The notes: a model not told the origin generated them from the sequence alone. A DNA stretch of 64,000 nt from Monilinia fructicola (GCA_008692225.1 VICG01000016.1:1384001-1448000); one strand, 5' to 3'. Shown: positions 39,950 to 54,151, numbered from the stretch's first letter. Translations and numbers: made by a program.

Positions 39950-40640
39950 CATTTAAATATTATTGTATATAAAGTTTCCACATCCTTTTGAATTCTTTAT
40001 AAAAACTATAAATTTGATATTAGATATTTTGTTTATATTAACAATTAATATCTTTAAAATTGCTATATTAATTTTCTTTCTTACAAAGTAATTTTTTATT
40101 ATTTACATATTTCATATTAGAAGTTTTTATCAAATCAAAAAGGATTTTAAAGCTATTAATATAATATATAATTAATGGTTCATATTCAATTTTAGATATA
40201 TCTATATATTAAATGAAAATCGATTTTATTCTCTTCTCAATTACTCAAACTTTTAATTTTATCTTTAATATATATAAATTTATCTATTAATCGTTTTTAC
40301 AATAATATATTATATTCTTTTCTTGAATGTAAAGAATTCCAATCTTAAGAAGGTCTTTATTATAGTTTTTTATTATTACGATTTGACTTCTTTCATAATT
40401 GATCAAGTTTTATATTATCTCTATCAATATCAATTGTCTATCAAATTTTTTCATTAAAATAATTCATTAAAATAATTTCATTAAAGATTCAATAATATTT
40501 TTCAAAGAGATTTCTTTTTAATAGATTTTTGAATACTTTATAGTTTAAGTAACCAAAATTTTGTAATAAATATAATGATTATAATTAAAATCCTGAATGA
40601 TCTGGATATTGAAATATCATTCAATGATTTCCTAAATATC
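39950..40640. other. Unassigned AT-rich tract
   Basis: No terminal repeats, tandem arrays or coding frames seen. The first 100 bp weakly resemble the LINE sequence that follows the MITE-A insertion in copy 2 (near 18,700), but I cannot confirm this. Confidence 0.35.
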
Positions 40641-41349
40641 CCCTAGAGTACCACTTTTCTGGCAAGATGCCATATATTCGTAGAATCCTCCCTAAATCTT
40701 ATTATAGCGTATATTTTATGTATATAATAGTAAAAGCTTTAAAGCGTTTATATTGAAAGATTTTCGGAATACTATATTAGCTTCAAAATAGCTTTAAATA
40801 CTAATATACCATTTTTAATCCCATTTCGACTTTTCAACTTCACTTCGATTCTTTAACTTCAATTTAACATCATTAATATCATCAATACCATTAAATACTA
40901 TTAATACCATCAATACCATCAATAGTAAATTATTCCATTCGTTAAAGAATTGCTTTTTCTACCTTGCTTTCACTCCCCTATTTTGAAAATGCCCTCTCCT
41001 CAATAACATATTAATCACTTTAGATTCTGAATAGCTTTAATATTACCAATAATAATAACAACAACGATAATACTATAGATTGTAATATATTCGAATATAT
41101 CCAAATAAAGCAATACGCTTAAATAAGCCGAAATCTTGTAATATGCTTAAATAAGCTTAGCTTAATATATTAAAATCAATCAACTAAACTCAAAATAGAA
41201 TATAAACTATTAGTATTAACTTTTATTCCTATATTATATATTTAAAGATCTATAGATTCCTAAATATTATATATCAAAAAACCATTTTGAATATAGAATT
41301 ATGCTATAAACCGGATATGGCATATAGCCATATTTCTGGTACTCTAGGG
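40641..41349 (-). mobile_element. MITE-D copy 2, uninterrupted, 709 bp
   Basis: Inverted ends CCCTAGAGTACCAC and GGTACTCTAGGG. Just inside are two sub-terminal palindromic stretches, TGGCAAGATGCCATATA and GGATATGGCATATAGCCATA. The middle has (ATTAATACCATCAATACCATC)-like repeats. It is the inverse of copy 1 and preserves the empty site of LINE copy 3. AT may be duplicated at its flanks, but this is not certain. Confidence 0.8.
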
Positions 41350-41739
41350 ATCGTTTAAGAAATTTAAAATCCTATATTTTAAGAATCTAATTGCTTACTT
41401 TTTTTTTTTTCAAAAAGAAAAAAATATATATATATTCAACAAACATAACTCAAAATCTTTTATGATTTTTCAAACAATTGTAACTGATGTTACGTACCTA
41501 AGTATATGATATATTATCACGCTTACTTGAGTTTAAGCTGATCTTCAACTAAGCGATACTATATTTTTTCAAGATTTTTTCCTTTTCTTAATTCCCTTAT
41601 TTTGGTTAATTCATATTTGTTGATTTACTTTAGTATATAATTGTAATTATAATGTAATTCTATATAAAAAATTTATAATTTTAATTCACGAAATAATAAT
41701 AACTTGAAACTATTACATATTAATGATCAATTCAGCAAC

Positions 41740-42002
41740 AATTCAAAAATTATTTTTGATTATCTTTGTTTAGAAGTAACAAATGGTTTTTCAAAGTTTC
41801 AATTTTGTATATGATTTATATACAAATTCAAAACTGAAAATTTGAAATTTCTATAATGCTACATTAATTTTTTATATAAAAATTTGAGAGACTCAAGATT
41901 TACTGTATAATCATGAATATATTAAAATGGCCAATTTTTGATATGAAATACTACTTATAATAGAAAAACGGGGGTAGCATAAAGTATAGTAGTAGACCAT
42001 TT
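41740..42002 (+). mobile_element. MITE-B 3' fragment
   Basis: Matches the right part of MITE-B: ATGATTTATATACAAATTC, then ATGAATATATTAAAATGGCC, and the end GGGGGTAGCATAAAGTATAG...GACCATTTGA. The terminus is degraded compared with complete copies. The preceding 41,350-41,739 is AT-rich with nothing I can assign. Confidence 0.6.
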
Positions 42003-42178
42003 GATAAGAATCTCATTCCTTTCAAAAGAATAAACTAAAAATATATTAAATTTATAACAAAAAAGCTAGATTCAATTTATAGATATAGGAAATACATTTA
42101 TAAAACGATTAATATCTTATATTAGTAATTCTATTCATTATTTTGGTTCTAGAAATTAAGATTATAATTTTTTTTTGA

Positions 42179-42795
42179 TAGTGAATTTCTCTTATATTAT
42201 ATAAAAACTCGAGTTAATTACTTTTGTACAATAAAAATTGAAATTATTTTCCTATAATACTATTGAGATTTTGGATTGTTGAAATAAATTCTAAATTGTT
42301 TGGAATTTATTCAAAAAATATGATTCAAATCTAAAGGTAGACATTAAATCATAAATTTTCAAAATTTAATATTTCACTTAATTAATTACTAATAAATGAA
42401 AAAACTTTATTTTTCTGCTGTACTTTTCAAATTCAATCATTCTTACTATATCGTAAGTAATTTTTTCTTTTATTTTTTTTATTCTGAATCTTAAATTTTA
42501 TCTTCTTTATTTTGGTTATTTTATTTTCAACCTTTTCATTCTAATTATTTTATTCTAGCTATTTTATTTTTAATTCTTATATTCAAGTTGTTCCATTTTA
42601 AACCTCCTATTTTAACTACCTATACCTATATTCAATTTCCACCATTTTATTTTACCTCTTTCATTTTAGTTATTCTATTTTAGCCTTTCCATTTTGATTA
42701 TTTTATTTTTATAGGTAAGTCTTTTATTTCAACTATTTCATTTTCGCTTTTACATTTTGATTATTCTGAAAATTTATTTTCTGCGATTGCTAATA
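42179..42795 (-). mobile_element. Degenerate MITE-C, ending in a MITE-E terminus
   Basis: ATAGTGAATTTCTCTTATAT resembles the MITE-C end. The middle holds TTCATTCTAATTATTTTATTC-like minisatellite units. The right side, about 42,762-42,795, reads CTGAAAATTTATTTTCTGCG and then ATTGCTA, which is the MITE-E terminus with two changes. No proper MITE-C right end was found, so this may be a chimera or a truncated element. Confidence 0.5.
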
Positions 42796-42892
42796 ATACA
42801 ATATAGAAATATTAGTTTGAACTTCAGAATTTTACATTAGATTTTCTTAAGACTAGAAATATTATATATAAAAAAACAGATTTAAGGATCTG

Positions 42893-43315
42893 GTTTAATA
42901 GTAATAATAGTATTTATTTTCATTCTTTGGATAGGCCAAAAGCCTCCCTAAAACCTTCTTAAGAGTATAAAAATATGCTTAACTATAAAATCAAATTTAT
43001 TAAACTAGAAAATAACTATAGAAAATGTTCAAGCTTTATATATATAAAAAGTATAATATACTTAAGCTATTATTTCTTTTTTATTCTATTTAGGATAAGA
43101 GTATAATATATGAATAGTATTTAATTATTAATAAATTAAAATATAAGGTTCAAATAGTTTTTAAATATAGGTGATAAAGTAAATATAAAAAACGCAAATA
43201 AAAGAAAAGAAAAAATATAACAGTATAAAAAAAAGAAAGTAAAGTAAAGATTTAAAAATTATTAAAAAATAAAAAGTAAATATCAAAGCTTAATAGAATA
43301 TTACTAAAGTTTTAT
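42893..43315 (-). mobile_element. LINE-like copy 5, about 420 bp, 5'-truncated
   Basis: The tail region (AATAGTAATAATAGTATTTA) and the conserved 3' segment TTGGATAGGCCAAAAGCCTC are followed by about 350 bp of LINE, stopping where the tail of copy 4 begins. Confidence 0.65.
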
Positions 43316-45142
43316 AGTAGTAGTAGTGATAGTATTTATTTTCATCTATTGGATAGACTAAAGGCCTCCTTAAAACCTCTTTAAAGGTATAAGAATATGC
43401 TAAACTATAAAATTAAACTAAAAGTAATTATAAAAAGCATTTTATATATAAAAAGTATAATATTTAGTTTATTATTTTTCTTTTCTTTTATTTAAAATAA
43501 GAATATAATATTAATAATATTTAATTATTAATAAACTATAGTATAAAACTTAAAATTTATAGGTAAAAGCTTTAAAGCAAATATAAAAATATAAATAAAA
43601 AAAATTATAAAATATAATAAAAGAAAAGAAAATAAATAAATAAAAAACTAAAGATTTAAAAATTATTATAAAAAATAAAATAAATATTAAAGTTTAGTAA
43701 AATATTATTAAAGTTTATAAAGGTATTATTAAGATTAAATTTATATATATTAAATGTACATTAAGGGATTATTAAAGCTAAAACCTAAATTTCTAATATT
43801 AAAACCAGAATTATTAAAATTAAAACTCTTATATATCAAAACAAAATTCTATAATATAAAAAAAACGAAATTAAAAGATTTTAGTATATATTAAAATAAA
43901 ATTAAAATTATTAAAGTTAAGGATTTTTATTAAAATAAAATAGATTTTATTAAAAATAAATATTAAAGTAAAATTCAATAAGATTTAAAAAATTTACAAA
44001 CTTTATTAATTTAAAGAAAAATTGAATTAAATATTTAAAACTTTTTCAAAATATGCTTAAAAGAATCTAAAATTATATTAATTATTTATTAAAATATTAA
44101 AGCATTTTTAAATAATATATTAAATATAAAAAGGATTTAAATATATTATAAAAGCATTTTAAATTAACATTTTTATATTTGAATTTAAAGTAATACCAAA
44201 TAAAATTCTTATATATAAAATAAATAATTAATATTCTATAAAATTAGGTTTAAAAAAGATTTAGTTTAAAAAGGGATTCTATTTTGTATAAAAGCTTTTA
44301 TTTAAAGTAATTTAAAAATAATTTTATTTTATATTTAAATTATTAAATCTATTATATAATTAAACAAAGATTTTTAAAGAATATATTTATTTTATTAATT
44401 ATAAATATAAAGAATAAATTTAAATCTTATATAAGCTTTAACATTTTTTTATTTATAAAACAATTTATTATTTTATTTTCTTTAATTTCTATATATTCTA
44501 GTAACTATTTAATATTAATATTATAGATCTATATTATATCCTAATATTTATAGAAGATTAATTATAAAAAATCTAATGTATTAACTTATAAATATTATAT
44601 TATCAAAATACTATTTATATATAATTAAAATTACTATAAATTAATATTTAATAATATTTTTATTATATATTAAAGTTTTTTTTCAATATTTATAGCTTTT
44701 ATATTAAAAATATATAATATAAAGTTAATTTATTTATACCTAAAATCTATTTATATATTGTTTTAATAAATTATATAATTATATTCTATATATTTATAAT
44801 TTTTAATATATTGCTTTAAACTATTTAAAAATATAATAACATTAATTAAAGAAAATAAATTTTATTAGGTTTTAAAGATTATAATAATAGTTTCCTTATT
44901 AATCCTCTTTATTAAATCTATTTAATAATTTTATATAAAATATAATAATTAAAAGATTAACTTAAAAATTATTGGGAATATATATATTAAACATTAGATT
45001 TTAATTTTAAATATTTACTATAAATCTGCTCTATAATTTTTAATAATTATCAATATTAAAATTCAATAGATTAATAAATATAATATATCAATTATCTATA
45101 TTCAAAATGTAAATTAAAACTTAGTTTTTTCAAAGTATAACC
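43316..45142 (-). mobile_element. LINE-like copy 4, 1.8 kb, 5'-truncated
   Basis: Begins with (TAG)n at 43,316, then TTGGATAGACTAAAGGCCTC, and runs collinearly with copy 2 until about 45,142. It preserves the empty MITE-A site near 44,650. No other insert seen. Confidence 0.7.
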
Positions 45143-48100
45143 CTTTATATTAATATATAAAAGATATAGATTATATATTAATTATTTATATTAAGTTTAT
45201 TTTTATAATAATTATAATATATAGATAGCAAACCAATAGTTTTCTACTTTAAGAACATTATAAAATAGTTTAATTATATATAAAATAAAGCCTTTTTTTA
45301 ATCTTATTTCCTTTAACGCTTTAATATAAAACATTCTATTAAAATTTGTAATAAATTGAATATATACTTAAATAATATTTTTCAAATATATAAATACTTT
45401 TGGAAACAAATATTTTAATATATTAATGGTTACATTAAATAATAAATGATTATATTAAAACGCTAACTTTGTTATTATTCTTATATACTTAAATTATAAA
45501 TCGAGATTTTGAATATTTTTTATTTCTACTTTTATTCTTTATCTTATCAATAAATCTTAATTTAAAAATTCTAGTTTTTAATAGAATATTTAATTTTGAT
45601 ATAATATTAAATACTTTATTCTCTAACAATCCATTACATTCCTTATATTTCAATTTAGTACATATTAATAATAAATTATTATTATTAACAAAAATCTTTA
45701 TAAACTTATTATAATAAATATTTTCTTCATTGGAAAATATTAAAATTTGAAATAGATCCTAAATTATTATTACTTCGTTCTTTGAATTACTCTTTATCTT
45801 TTAATATAATCATTAAATAAATTAATTAACTAATAATATTATAGAATATAATATTCCCTAAAATACGATTTTTTTCTTTTCTTCTTCTTTAATTTTATTA
45901 TTTTCTTCCTCTTTATATAAAATATAGAATAATTTTATTAAAATTAATCGAAAATCTATTAGCTCATCTATTAATTTAATAGCATATATTTCCCCTTCCA
46001 TTTTAAGCAATATATAAGATCCTATTCACTTTCCTAATTCTATTCCTTTATTTTTTCGTTATACTAAAACATTAAAATTAATAGATAATTTCTAAATCAC
46101 TAAAATGAATAATCCATTTTATATATAAAATATATCAACCATTTAACATATAATATTAATACATTAAATCTTGATTATAGCTTTTTTAATAATATTAATT
46201 TATTTTATAATAATTGTTACAAATATATTAATAATAGTAGTTATTGAAGAATATACTTGATATATTAGAAGAATTAATATAATACTATCTAGTCTAATAA
46301 TATTATTAATAGTTTTTATAGCTATTTGTAATATTATTTGCTTAAATAAATTAAATTCTAATATTTTTTATTAATAATATAATATACTTATTTTAATAAT
46401 TTATAATAATATTCCATTAATCTAATCGAATTATAAGCTTTAACTAATATATATTTCATAATAATAACCATTAATATAATATTTTAAGCAAACTCCTTAC
46501 TATCAAAATTTTTGCCTGCATTATATATAACATAATCCAAAAATCCTAAATATATATCAATCTAATATTCCTAAAATGTATTCTATATATACTTCACTAT
46601 TATATTTATTAGCTATTTAATTGCTTAATATTTCGTAGTTTTATTAATAATATAAAAAATAGATTAATTTATAATATATATAATATTAATAAAGATAGTA
46701 CAATTAAATTCTATATTATCCTAGAATAAAAATTTAAAAAATATTTAGAAGATTTATTATAAAGCTAATATTGTTTATAATATTTTATAAAATACTTAAT
46801 TATATTATAATTTTTTATTATATTCAATACATTACAATACCTTATAGAATTTGCAAGTTAATAAATATTCGAAATATCAATATAATTAATAAAGATCTAT
46901 ATCTATTAAATAATATTTATTATATTGAATTAAATCCTAAATAAAATTATTTGAATTGATTTTTTATAATAAAAAAATAAATATTTATTTTATTAATAAA
47001 CTAAAAAATCGTTATTTAGGGTATAAAGAATACTAGTATTAATATAATTTTTAAATGTAATCCTAAATTAATTTATATTCATTAAAGATAATAAGAATAA
47101 TTTATTTATTTATAAAATATAAAATTCTATTATTTTAAAAAGAAAATGAATATTAATGAATTTAATTAAACTAATCCTATTATTTTAACTAAATTTTATA
47201 TTTGTAGTTTTTGCTTTAAATATATCAATTAAAGCATTTAATATTTTTTGCTATATTTTAAATTAATCTTTTCTAATAGTAGATTTATATACTGCTTTTA
47301 TATTAATATAAATTCTAAAGAATTTTATATTCAAATATCTTTTTTAAGTATAATAACTCTTTTTCGATTGAAATTCCTTTTTTTCTATAATAGTATATTA
47401 CAATACTTAAATAATTAATAACTTAATAACTACTTTACTATCAATCAATCTAAAACTAATAAAAAAAAATTACCCTTTTTTTTCTCCTTAAAATTTTAAT
47501 TTATAAAGAAAATAATAAGTACCTAATTTTTAGTTATGTTTTTTTTTCTTTTATATTTTATTAACTATTAAATATATTACTTTTAGAATCTATTACTACT
47601 TTCTCTATTAAATCTCTTTTTTCATTTGCACTTTTAATTATCTTGCTTTTATTAAAAATTATTAATTAATTAATAGCCTTCTTTCTTGTAAATCTAATAT
47701 TGTTTGACGGATTTAGAATTATTACGGAATACTTGATTATTAAATCAATTAGTTTTTAAACTATTTTGAAAATATAAATTTTTATTCGAATTCTATAAGT
47801 TATTTTGTAAATTATTATTATCATTTCCTTAAAATCTTTAATTTATAAAGAATATTAAATCCTGCTTTTTGTATGATTCTTATATAATAATAGATTACTT
47901 TAATTACTATATTAACCCTAAAATATTTTTTTAACATTAAAACAAGCAAAATTATATAGTAGTACCCTATAACAAATAATTATTAAATTATTATAGAAAT
48001 ATATTAAATTCTTTATTCTTTTTTATAATTATATTTAAAGTTCTTATAATTTCATTATTATAATATAAAAGAATATATTAAAAGTCTTATTTAGATTCTT

Positions 48101-49539
48101 TGTTTTGATTTTGATAAAAATAATTTTATTCTATTTTCTAAGCATATTTTGTTTAAATCAATCTTTTCAAAACTTTTGTTTAATGTACATACTAGTATAT
48201 AACCTTTTAAAATTTATTAATAAATTATTTCTATTTATATAATAATAAATTAATACTCTACTTTAAAGTATTATAAAAATATTTGAAAAAACTATTCATT
48301 TCAATGTTTTATTTAATATAATATTTTACAAAAAATCAAAAGCTTATAATCGAAATTTATTATTATTTCCATTGTATTTCTTTTCAAATAAATAAAACTT
48401 CTATAGATTTAATAAAATATTAAATATATATTATTATTAAAAAGCTTCTTAATCCTTTTTATTATTTAATTGATTTTCTTTAAAGTCTCTCTCTATACCA
48501 CTCTTATTAAATCCTTTATTATCTGGATTATTGTCATCATCGCCATTATTTAGATTTGTATTATATTGTTTTTAATATAATCTTAATTACATTGTTAATT
48601 ATTTTTTTGATATCTTCTAAAAAATTTCTAATATAATATTATTCCGTTTATACAAAAGCTTTTTAATTTATTATTTTGTTTATAGTATAACATTTTTTTT
48701 GTAATACTTAATTATATAACGTATACTATATATTTATATCTACTAAAAATATATCAAATCTTTTACTCTTCAAAATCTTTCAAAATTGTTAGATATCAAA
48801 TCAATAAACTATCCATATTTTATATAAAATAAATATTTTGAAATCGGGGGAAAAATATTTGTAAGATTATTATCACCTACATTATATTCTATATACTGTT
48901 TTTGTTTATATTTTATATATTTTAATAAATCCTTTTTATTGATAATTCTATTTACCAAATCCAATATTAATATAATTATATATTAATTCTTATAATAATT
49001 CAACCAGTTTCTATTATATAATTTGTTATGTACGTTGGTAACTATTGAAAAAATGATTAGATTATATTTCAAAGTTAGGTTTCAAATAGTTAAGGTAACT
49101 ATTTTGTAATATAAAAATAAAGGTATAAAATATGAAATTGTAATAAAATAGAATATAGAAAAGAAAATAAAATAGAAGTATAAATATAAGAATAAAGATT
49201 TTTATACAATATACAATATAAAGAATATATAATAAATATAGATATAATATCATTCCTTTTGATAGTTTTAATCTTTTAAATATTTTTTTTAAAAGAATTT
49301 TATATAATAAAATTATGATTTACAATACATTTATTAATATTGTTAAGATTAATAAAGAAATTTATTTAATAGATTTATATTTGATTTAATAATTTTTTAA
49401 AATTTTTATTAATTTTAAAATGAATTTTTTAATATATAGGTACTTGATATTAAATTGTAGATTTAAGGTTTAATTTGTAATATTATTAATTAATGTTGAT
49501 ATAAACTTGATTAATTAAAGTGTAAATAATTAATCCTTT
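45143..49539. other. Unassigned AT-rich tract, 4.4 kb
   Basis: The largest stretch I cannot tie to a family in the window. It is extreme in A+T, with no tandem array or inverted end and no meaningful frame; the 63-residue minus frame at 49,062-49,253 is Ile/Leu/Phe/Tyr chance sequence. A slightly less mutated patch near 49,025-49,060 contains GTACGTTGGTAACTATTG. It could be the decayed interior of the LTR element whose LTR-like piece follows at 49,540, but nothing proves this. Confidence 0.4.
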
Positions 49540-49685
49540 TGTTAGTATATTGTTATTGTTATTCTTTATGTAATCTATAGAATAAAGGACGATTTTATAG
49601 ACATCCTTGAGGTGCTAGTATGCCCAATACGGTTAAACGTATTATTCGTACAGCAACTTAATATCACATGATTAATTTCCCAACA
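49540..49685 (-). mobile_element. Solo LTR-like piece, 146 bp
   Basis: Read on the minus strand it begins TGTTGGGAAATTAATCATGT and ends ATACTAACA, matching the TGTTGG...AACA ends common in Ty1/copia LTRs. It shares AATTAATCATGTGAT at the same position near its start with the LTR at 3,313. It is much richer in G+C than its surroundings. The flanking 5-mers do not match, so the target duplication is unproven. Confidence 0.5.
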
Positions 49686-49875
49686 ATTGATCTTATTTTA
49701 TTATTCAACTTAATAAACCTTTTTTTCAAGATAGATAATATATTAAATACCTATACTCTTTAAACATCTAATAAAACCATTATGATTCTTAACTCTTATA
49801 CTATTATTATCTTTTTGTTATATATAAAACTAATAATCAGATTTATAACGAACCTTCTATAAAAAGCTCTATTAT

Positions 49876-50470
49876 ACTTTATAGCTTTTTCAATAATATT
49901 TAAGATCATATTAACATATTCTTCATTTAAATTAAAAACGTTTCGAAATAGCTTAAAATGATTTAAAATGATTTAATATAATTCAAAATAACTTAAGATA
50001 GCTTAAAACGTAATTAAAACCTATTCGAATCGATATTAACATCATTTTAAGCTAATTTTAAAATGATATTAAATCAATATTATTACAATAATTCACTAAC
50101 CGTTTTAAGACACGATATTGAGATATTTTAACATATCTTGAAAAACAAAGATTTAAAAATTGATTTTCTCCCCTTTTTTTAAAAAAAATAAATAAATAAA
50201 GTTATTATTAATATAATTATTATTAGTATTAATATTATTGATTTCATTTTTTTTTCCTTTAAACAAATCATTTTAACCACTCGGCTAAATGACTATAGGT
50301 AATAATAATTTGATAATTAATTTTTTAAACTTTTATATATTATTAAAATTAATTAAATTATAATCTTAATATGATCTTAAGATAATCTTAATACGGTTTT
50401 AAACATAACCTTCAATTATCAAATTATTTTAAGCTATTTTAATCTATCTTAAGATATTTTGTAATATATT
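49876..50470 (-). mobile_element. MITE-A copy, truncated by MITE-C
   Basis: CTTTATAGCTTTTTCAATAA opens the copy. The A-box region is near 50,277 (ACCACTCGGCTAAATGACTA on this strand). The copy stops at the left end of MITE-C (50,471) and I do not see it resume after 51,418. Confidence 0.75.
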
Positions 50471-51418
50471 ACAATAAATTACTCTCATACTATAAAAAAT
50501 CGAAAAAATTACTTTTTATACTACAAAAATCAGATTTATTTTACTATAATACTATATAGATTCTAACTTTTTTAAATAAAATTTAATTTAGAATTTAGCT
50601 TTTTTTAATTAGATTCTAAAATAGATTCTATTTAAAAAGGCTAGAATCTAAATAGTTAATTATAAAATTTTCAAAATCTAATATTTTCATCAATCGATTA
50701 TTAGTAAGCAAAAAAGCTTCAATTTTCCATTCTACGTTTGAAGCTTAATTATTCTGACTATTTCGAAGGTAATCAACCATTTCAGCTATTTCGAAGGTAA
50801 TCAATCATTTCGGCCCTTTCATTCTAGCCCTTCTATTCCGATTATTCCATTCTAGCCATTCCATTCTAGCCCTTTCATTCTGGCCCTTCCATTCCGACCA
50901 TTCCATTCTGGCTATTCCATTTTAGCCCTTCTATTCCGACCCTTCCATTCCGACCATTCCATTCTGGCTATTCCATTTTAGCCCTTCTATTCCGACCCTT
51001 CCATTCCGACCCTTCTATTCCGACTCTTCCATTCTGGCCCTTTCATTCTGATCTTTCTATTTTGGCTCTTTCATTTCGGCCATTCCATTCCCGACCCTTC
51101 TATTTCGGCTATTTTATTCCTAACCCTTCCATTTTGGTCATTTTATTCCCGATCTTTCTATTTCGGCTATTCCATTCCCGACCCTTCCATTTCGGCCATT
51201 CCATTCTAGCCTTTCTATTTCGGAATAATATAATTATTCATTTATTAATATAAAAAATCTATTATAAAACTTTAGATTCTAATCTATTTAAATAGAATCT
51301 AAATTAGATTCTATTCAAAAAGACTAGAATCTATATAGCATTATAATAAAATCACCTCGATTTTTGTGGTATAAAAGTAATTTTTTCGACTTTTTATGGT
51401 ATGAGAGTAATTTACCGT
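50471..51418 (-). mobile_element. MITE-C copy d
   Basis: Ends ACAATAAATTACTCTCATAC and GTATGAGAGTAATTTACCGT. The minisatellite (CCCTTCCATTCCGACCATT-type units) is the best preserved in the window and keeps many C and G. The core appears inverted (TTAGTAAGCAAAAAAGCTTC). The 63-residue Phe/Pro/Leu/Arg-rich frame inside is the array read as codons, not a gene. Confidence 0.85.
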
Positions 51419-52061
51419 ATAATCTATATATATATATTAGATTTAATATTTCAATATCTTCCTATAAAGTTCTTATATTATAAAAAATATTAATTTTATA
51501 AAAATTAATAATTTTAAATTTTTTTGGAATTTATAAATATATTAATTTAAATGTCAATAATATATAAAATTGCAAAATTCAAATAATAGAAAAATAAAAT
51601 AAGCTTCAAAATTAAAACTTTTATTAAATATTTTCAAAATTTAATATTATCTATTATATTAATCTATATATTTATATAAAAAACAAAAAATTCGAAATTT
51701 AACCAAAAATATATTTATATAAATAAAATACATAAATTTATTTATTTAAAACTTATAAATTTTCTTATATTTTTAATTTTATTAATATATATTTTTAAGT
51801 ACCTATATTAATAAAAACATTTGAATTTGAAAATAAATTATTAAGAATTTCATTTTTATTTTATTATTTAATAAAATTTAATAAGTTTAATTATACTATA
51901 ATATTTGTTAAATTATTTAATATTTTCACAAATCTTTAGTTTCTAAATTTTTTTATTAAATTTATAATATTTTTATATTTTATTAAATTATCATTTATTT
52001 AATATTAGATTTTATAGTATAAAGTTTTTATAGCAATTATAAAAATATCAAATTTATAATA
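51419..52061. other. Unassigned AT-rich tract
   Basis: AT-rich with no recognised ends, tandem units or frames. Confidence 0.4.
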
Positions 52062-52395
52062 CTTTATAGTTTTTTTAATAATATTTAAGCTTATATTAAA
52101 ATAATTTTTATTAAAATTAAAAATATTTTAAAATAGTTCAAATTGATTTAATATAATTAAAAATAACTTTAAAATAATTTAAAATATAATTATAATCTAT
52201 TCGAATTAATATTAATATTATTTTAAATTAATCTCAAAATAATATTAAATCAAAATTGTTCTAATAATTTATTAATTGCTTTAAAATAGTATTAAGATAT
52301 TTTAAGATATTTTAACAAAAAAAGAGTTTTTAAAGTTTTAAAACTGGATTTTCTTTGTTTTTTTTTTAAAAAAAAGAAAAAACTTCTTATTAATA
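52062..52395 (-). mobile_element. MITE-A right-half fragment
   Basis: CTTTATAGTTTTTTTAATAA through the family interior to the decayed T-arm region, then cut where the next plus-strand copy starts. Confidence 0.65.
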
Positions 52396-53094
52396 TTTAA
52401 TAGTGCAATTGAATATATTTAATACTATATTAAAATAATCCTAAAATGATTTTGATATATTTTAATATTTTAAAATAATATTAAGCTAATTCAAATTAAT
52501 TTAAAATTAATCTTAAAATAGCTTAAATTAATAAAATATATTAAAAAATCTTGAAATAATTTAAGATAATTTAATAATTAAAGATTCTGTTGAAATTGTA
52601 TTAAAATTATGTTTATATTGTATCAAAACCACAATTTAAATGATTATAATAATATTTACCAATTTAAAAAGATAATTATCAAATTCTTAATAGCTATTGA
52701 GTTGAATAATTAGAATGATTTATTTGAAAAAATATTGAAAATAATAATGATATTAAAAATAATTTTTTTTATTTTCTCAAAATAATAAGTAAAATACACT
52801 TTTAAAACCTTAAATTCAATTTTTTTAAGATATCTTAACATTATTTTAAAATGGTTAATGAATCATTGTGACAATCTTGATTTAATATCATTTTAAGATT
52901 AGCTTAAAATGATGTTAACACTAATTCGAATAAGTTTTAATTACGTTTTAAGCTATTTCAAGCTATTTTAAGCTATTTGAAATCATATTAATTTACTCTA
53001 AGCCACTTTGAAACGTTTTTAATTTAAATTAAGACTTAATTTAAATTAAGAATATTTTAATATGATCTTAAATATTATTAAAAGAGCCATAAAG
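52396..53094 (+). mobile_element. MITE-A copy
   Basis: The left end is decayed to TTTAATAGTGCAATTGAATA; the right end AGAGCCATAAAG is intact and followed by TA. The A-box region has become ATTGAGTTGAATAATTAG (near 52,694), showing RIP-type decay. Confidence 0.7.
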
Positions 53095-53099
53095 TATTA

Positions 53100-53466
53100 T
53101 TATTATTCTCATTATTTTTCTTATTATTATGTTCATTATTATTTTCATTATGTTTTTTCCCTTAAATAAATGATTTTAACTACTCGGCTAAATAACTATA
53201 GGTAATAATGATTTGACAATTCTTTTTAATTTTTATATATCATAATATTTAATTGAATTATAGTTTTAATACGATGTTAAGATAATTTTAATACGGGTTT
53301 AATATAATCTTCAATTATTAAATTTTCAAGATATTTTAATATATCTCAAAATATATGAATACCCATATATTTCATCGATTGAATCCATTTTGAGATTAGC
53401 TTGAATTAACTCAAATTAGATTAATATAGCTTAATATTATTTTGAAATACTACAATAGCTTAAATA
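53100..53466 (-). mobile_element. MITE-A left-half fragment
   Basis: Starts in an ATT-rich run in the microsatellite position, then ACTACTCGGCTAAATAACTA (A-box complement, near 53,179) and the left-half sequence, cut at the next copy. Confidence 0.65.
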
Positions 53467-54151
53467 CTTAGTGATGCAATTGAATATATTCAACATTATA
53501 TTAAAACGTTCTTAGAATGATTTCAAGCTATTTTAGCATTTTAAGATAATATTAAGCTAATTTAAGCTAATTTTAAAATAGATTAAATCAATAAAATATA
53601 TGAGAGTATCTTAAAATAGCTTGAAATAATTCAATAATTGAAGATTATATTGAAACTATATTAAGATTATACTAATATCATATTAAAACTATAATTCAAT
53701 TAATGATTATAATATATATAAAATTAAAATATTGATCATCAAATATTAGTTATAGGTAATTAGCCGAATAATTAAAATAATTTGTTTAAAGAAAAAAAAC
53801 AATAGTAATAATAATATTAACAAGAATATTTTTCTTTTTTTTTAAAAAAAGTGGAGAAAATCCATTTTTAAAACCTAAAATTCAATTTTTTTTAAGATAT
53901 CTTAATATTATTTTAAAACGATTGATAAATTATTGCGATAATCTAGACTTATTACTATTTTAAGATTAGTTTAAAATTAGCTTAAAATAATGTTAATACC
54001 GATTCGAATAGATTTTAATTCTGTTTTAAACTATTTTGAATTATTTTAAATTATATCCAATCATTTTGAATTATTTTAAAACGTTTTTAATTTGTTTTCA
54101 ATATAATCTACTAGTAATATAATCCTAAATATTATTAAAAAAGTTATAAAA
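53467..54151 (+). mobile_element. MITE-A copy
   Basis: CTTAGTGATGCAATTG to AAGTTATAAAA with TA on both sides. The T-arm-like segment near 53,850 reads AGTGGAGAAAATCCATT, one stem change from the family. Confidence 0.75.
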
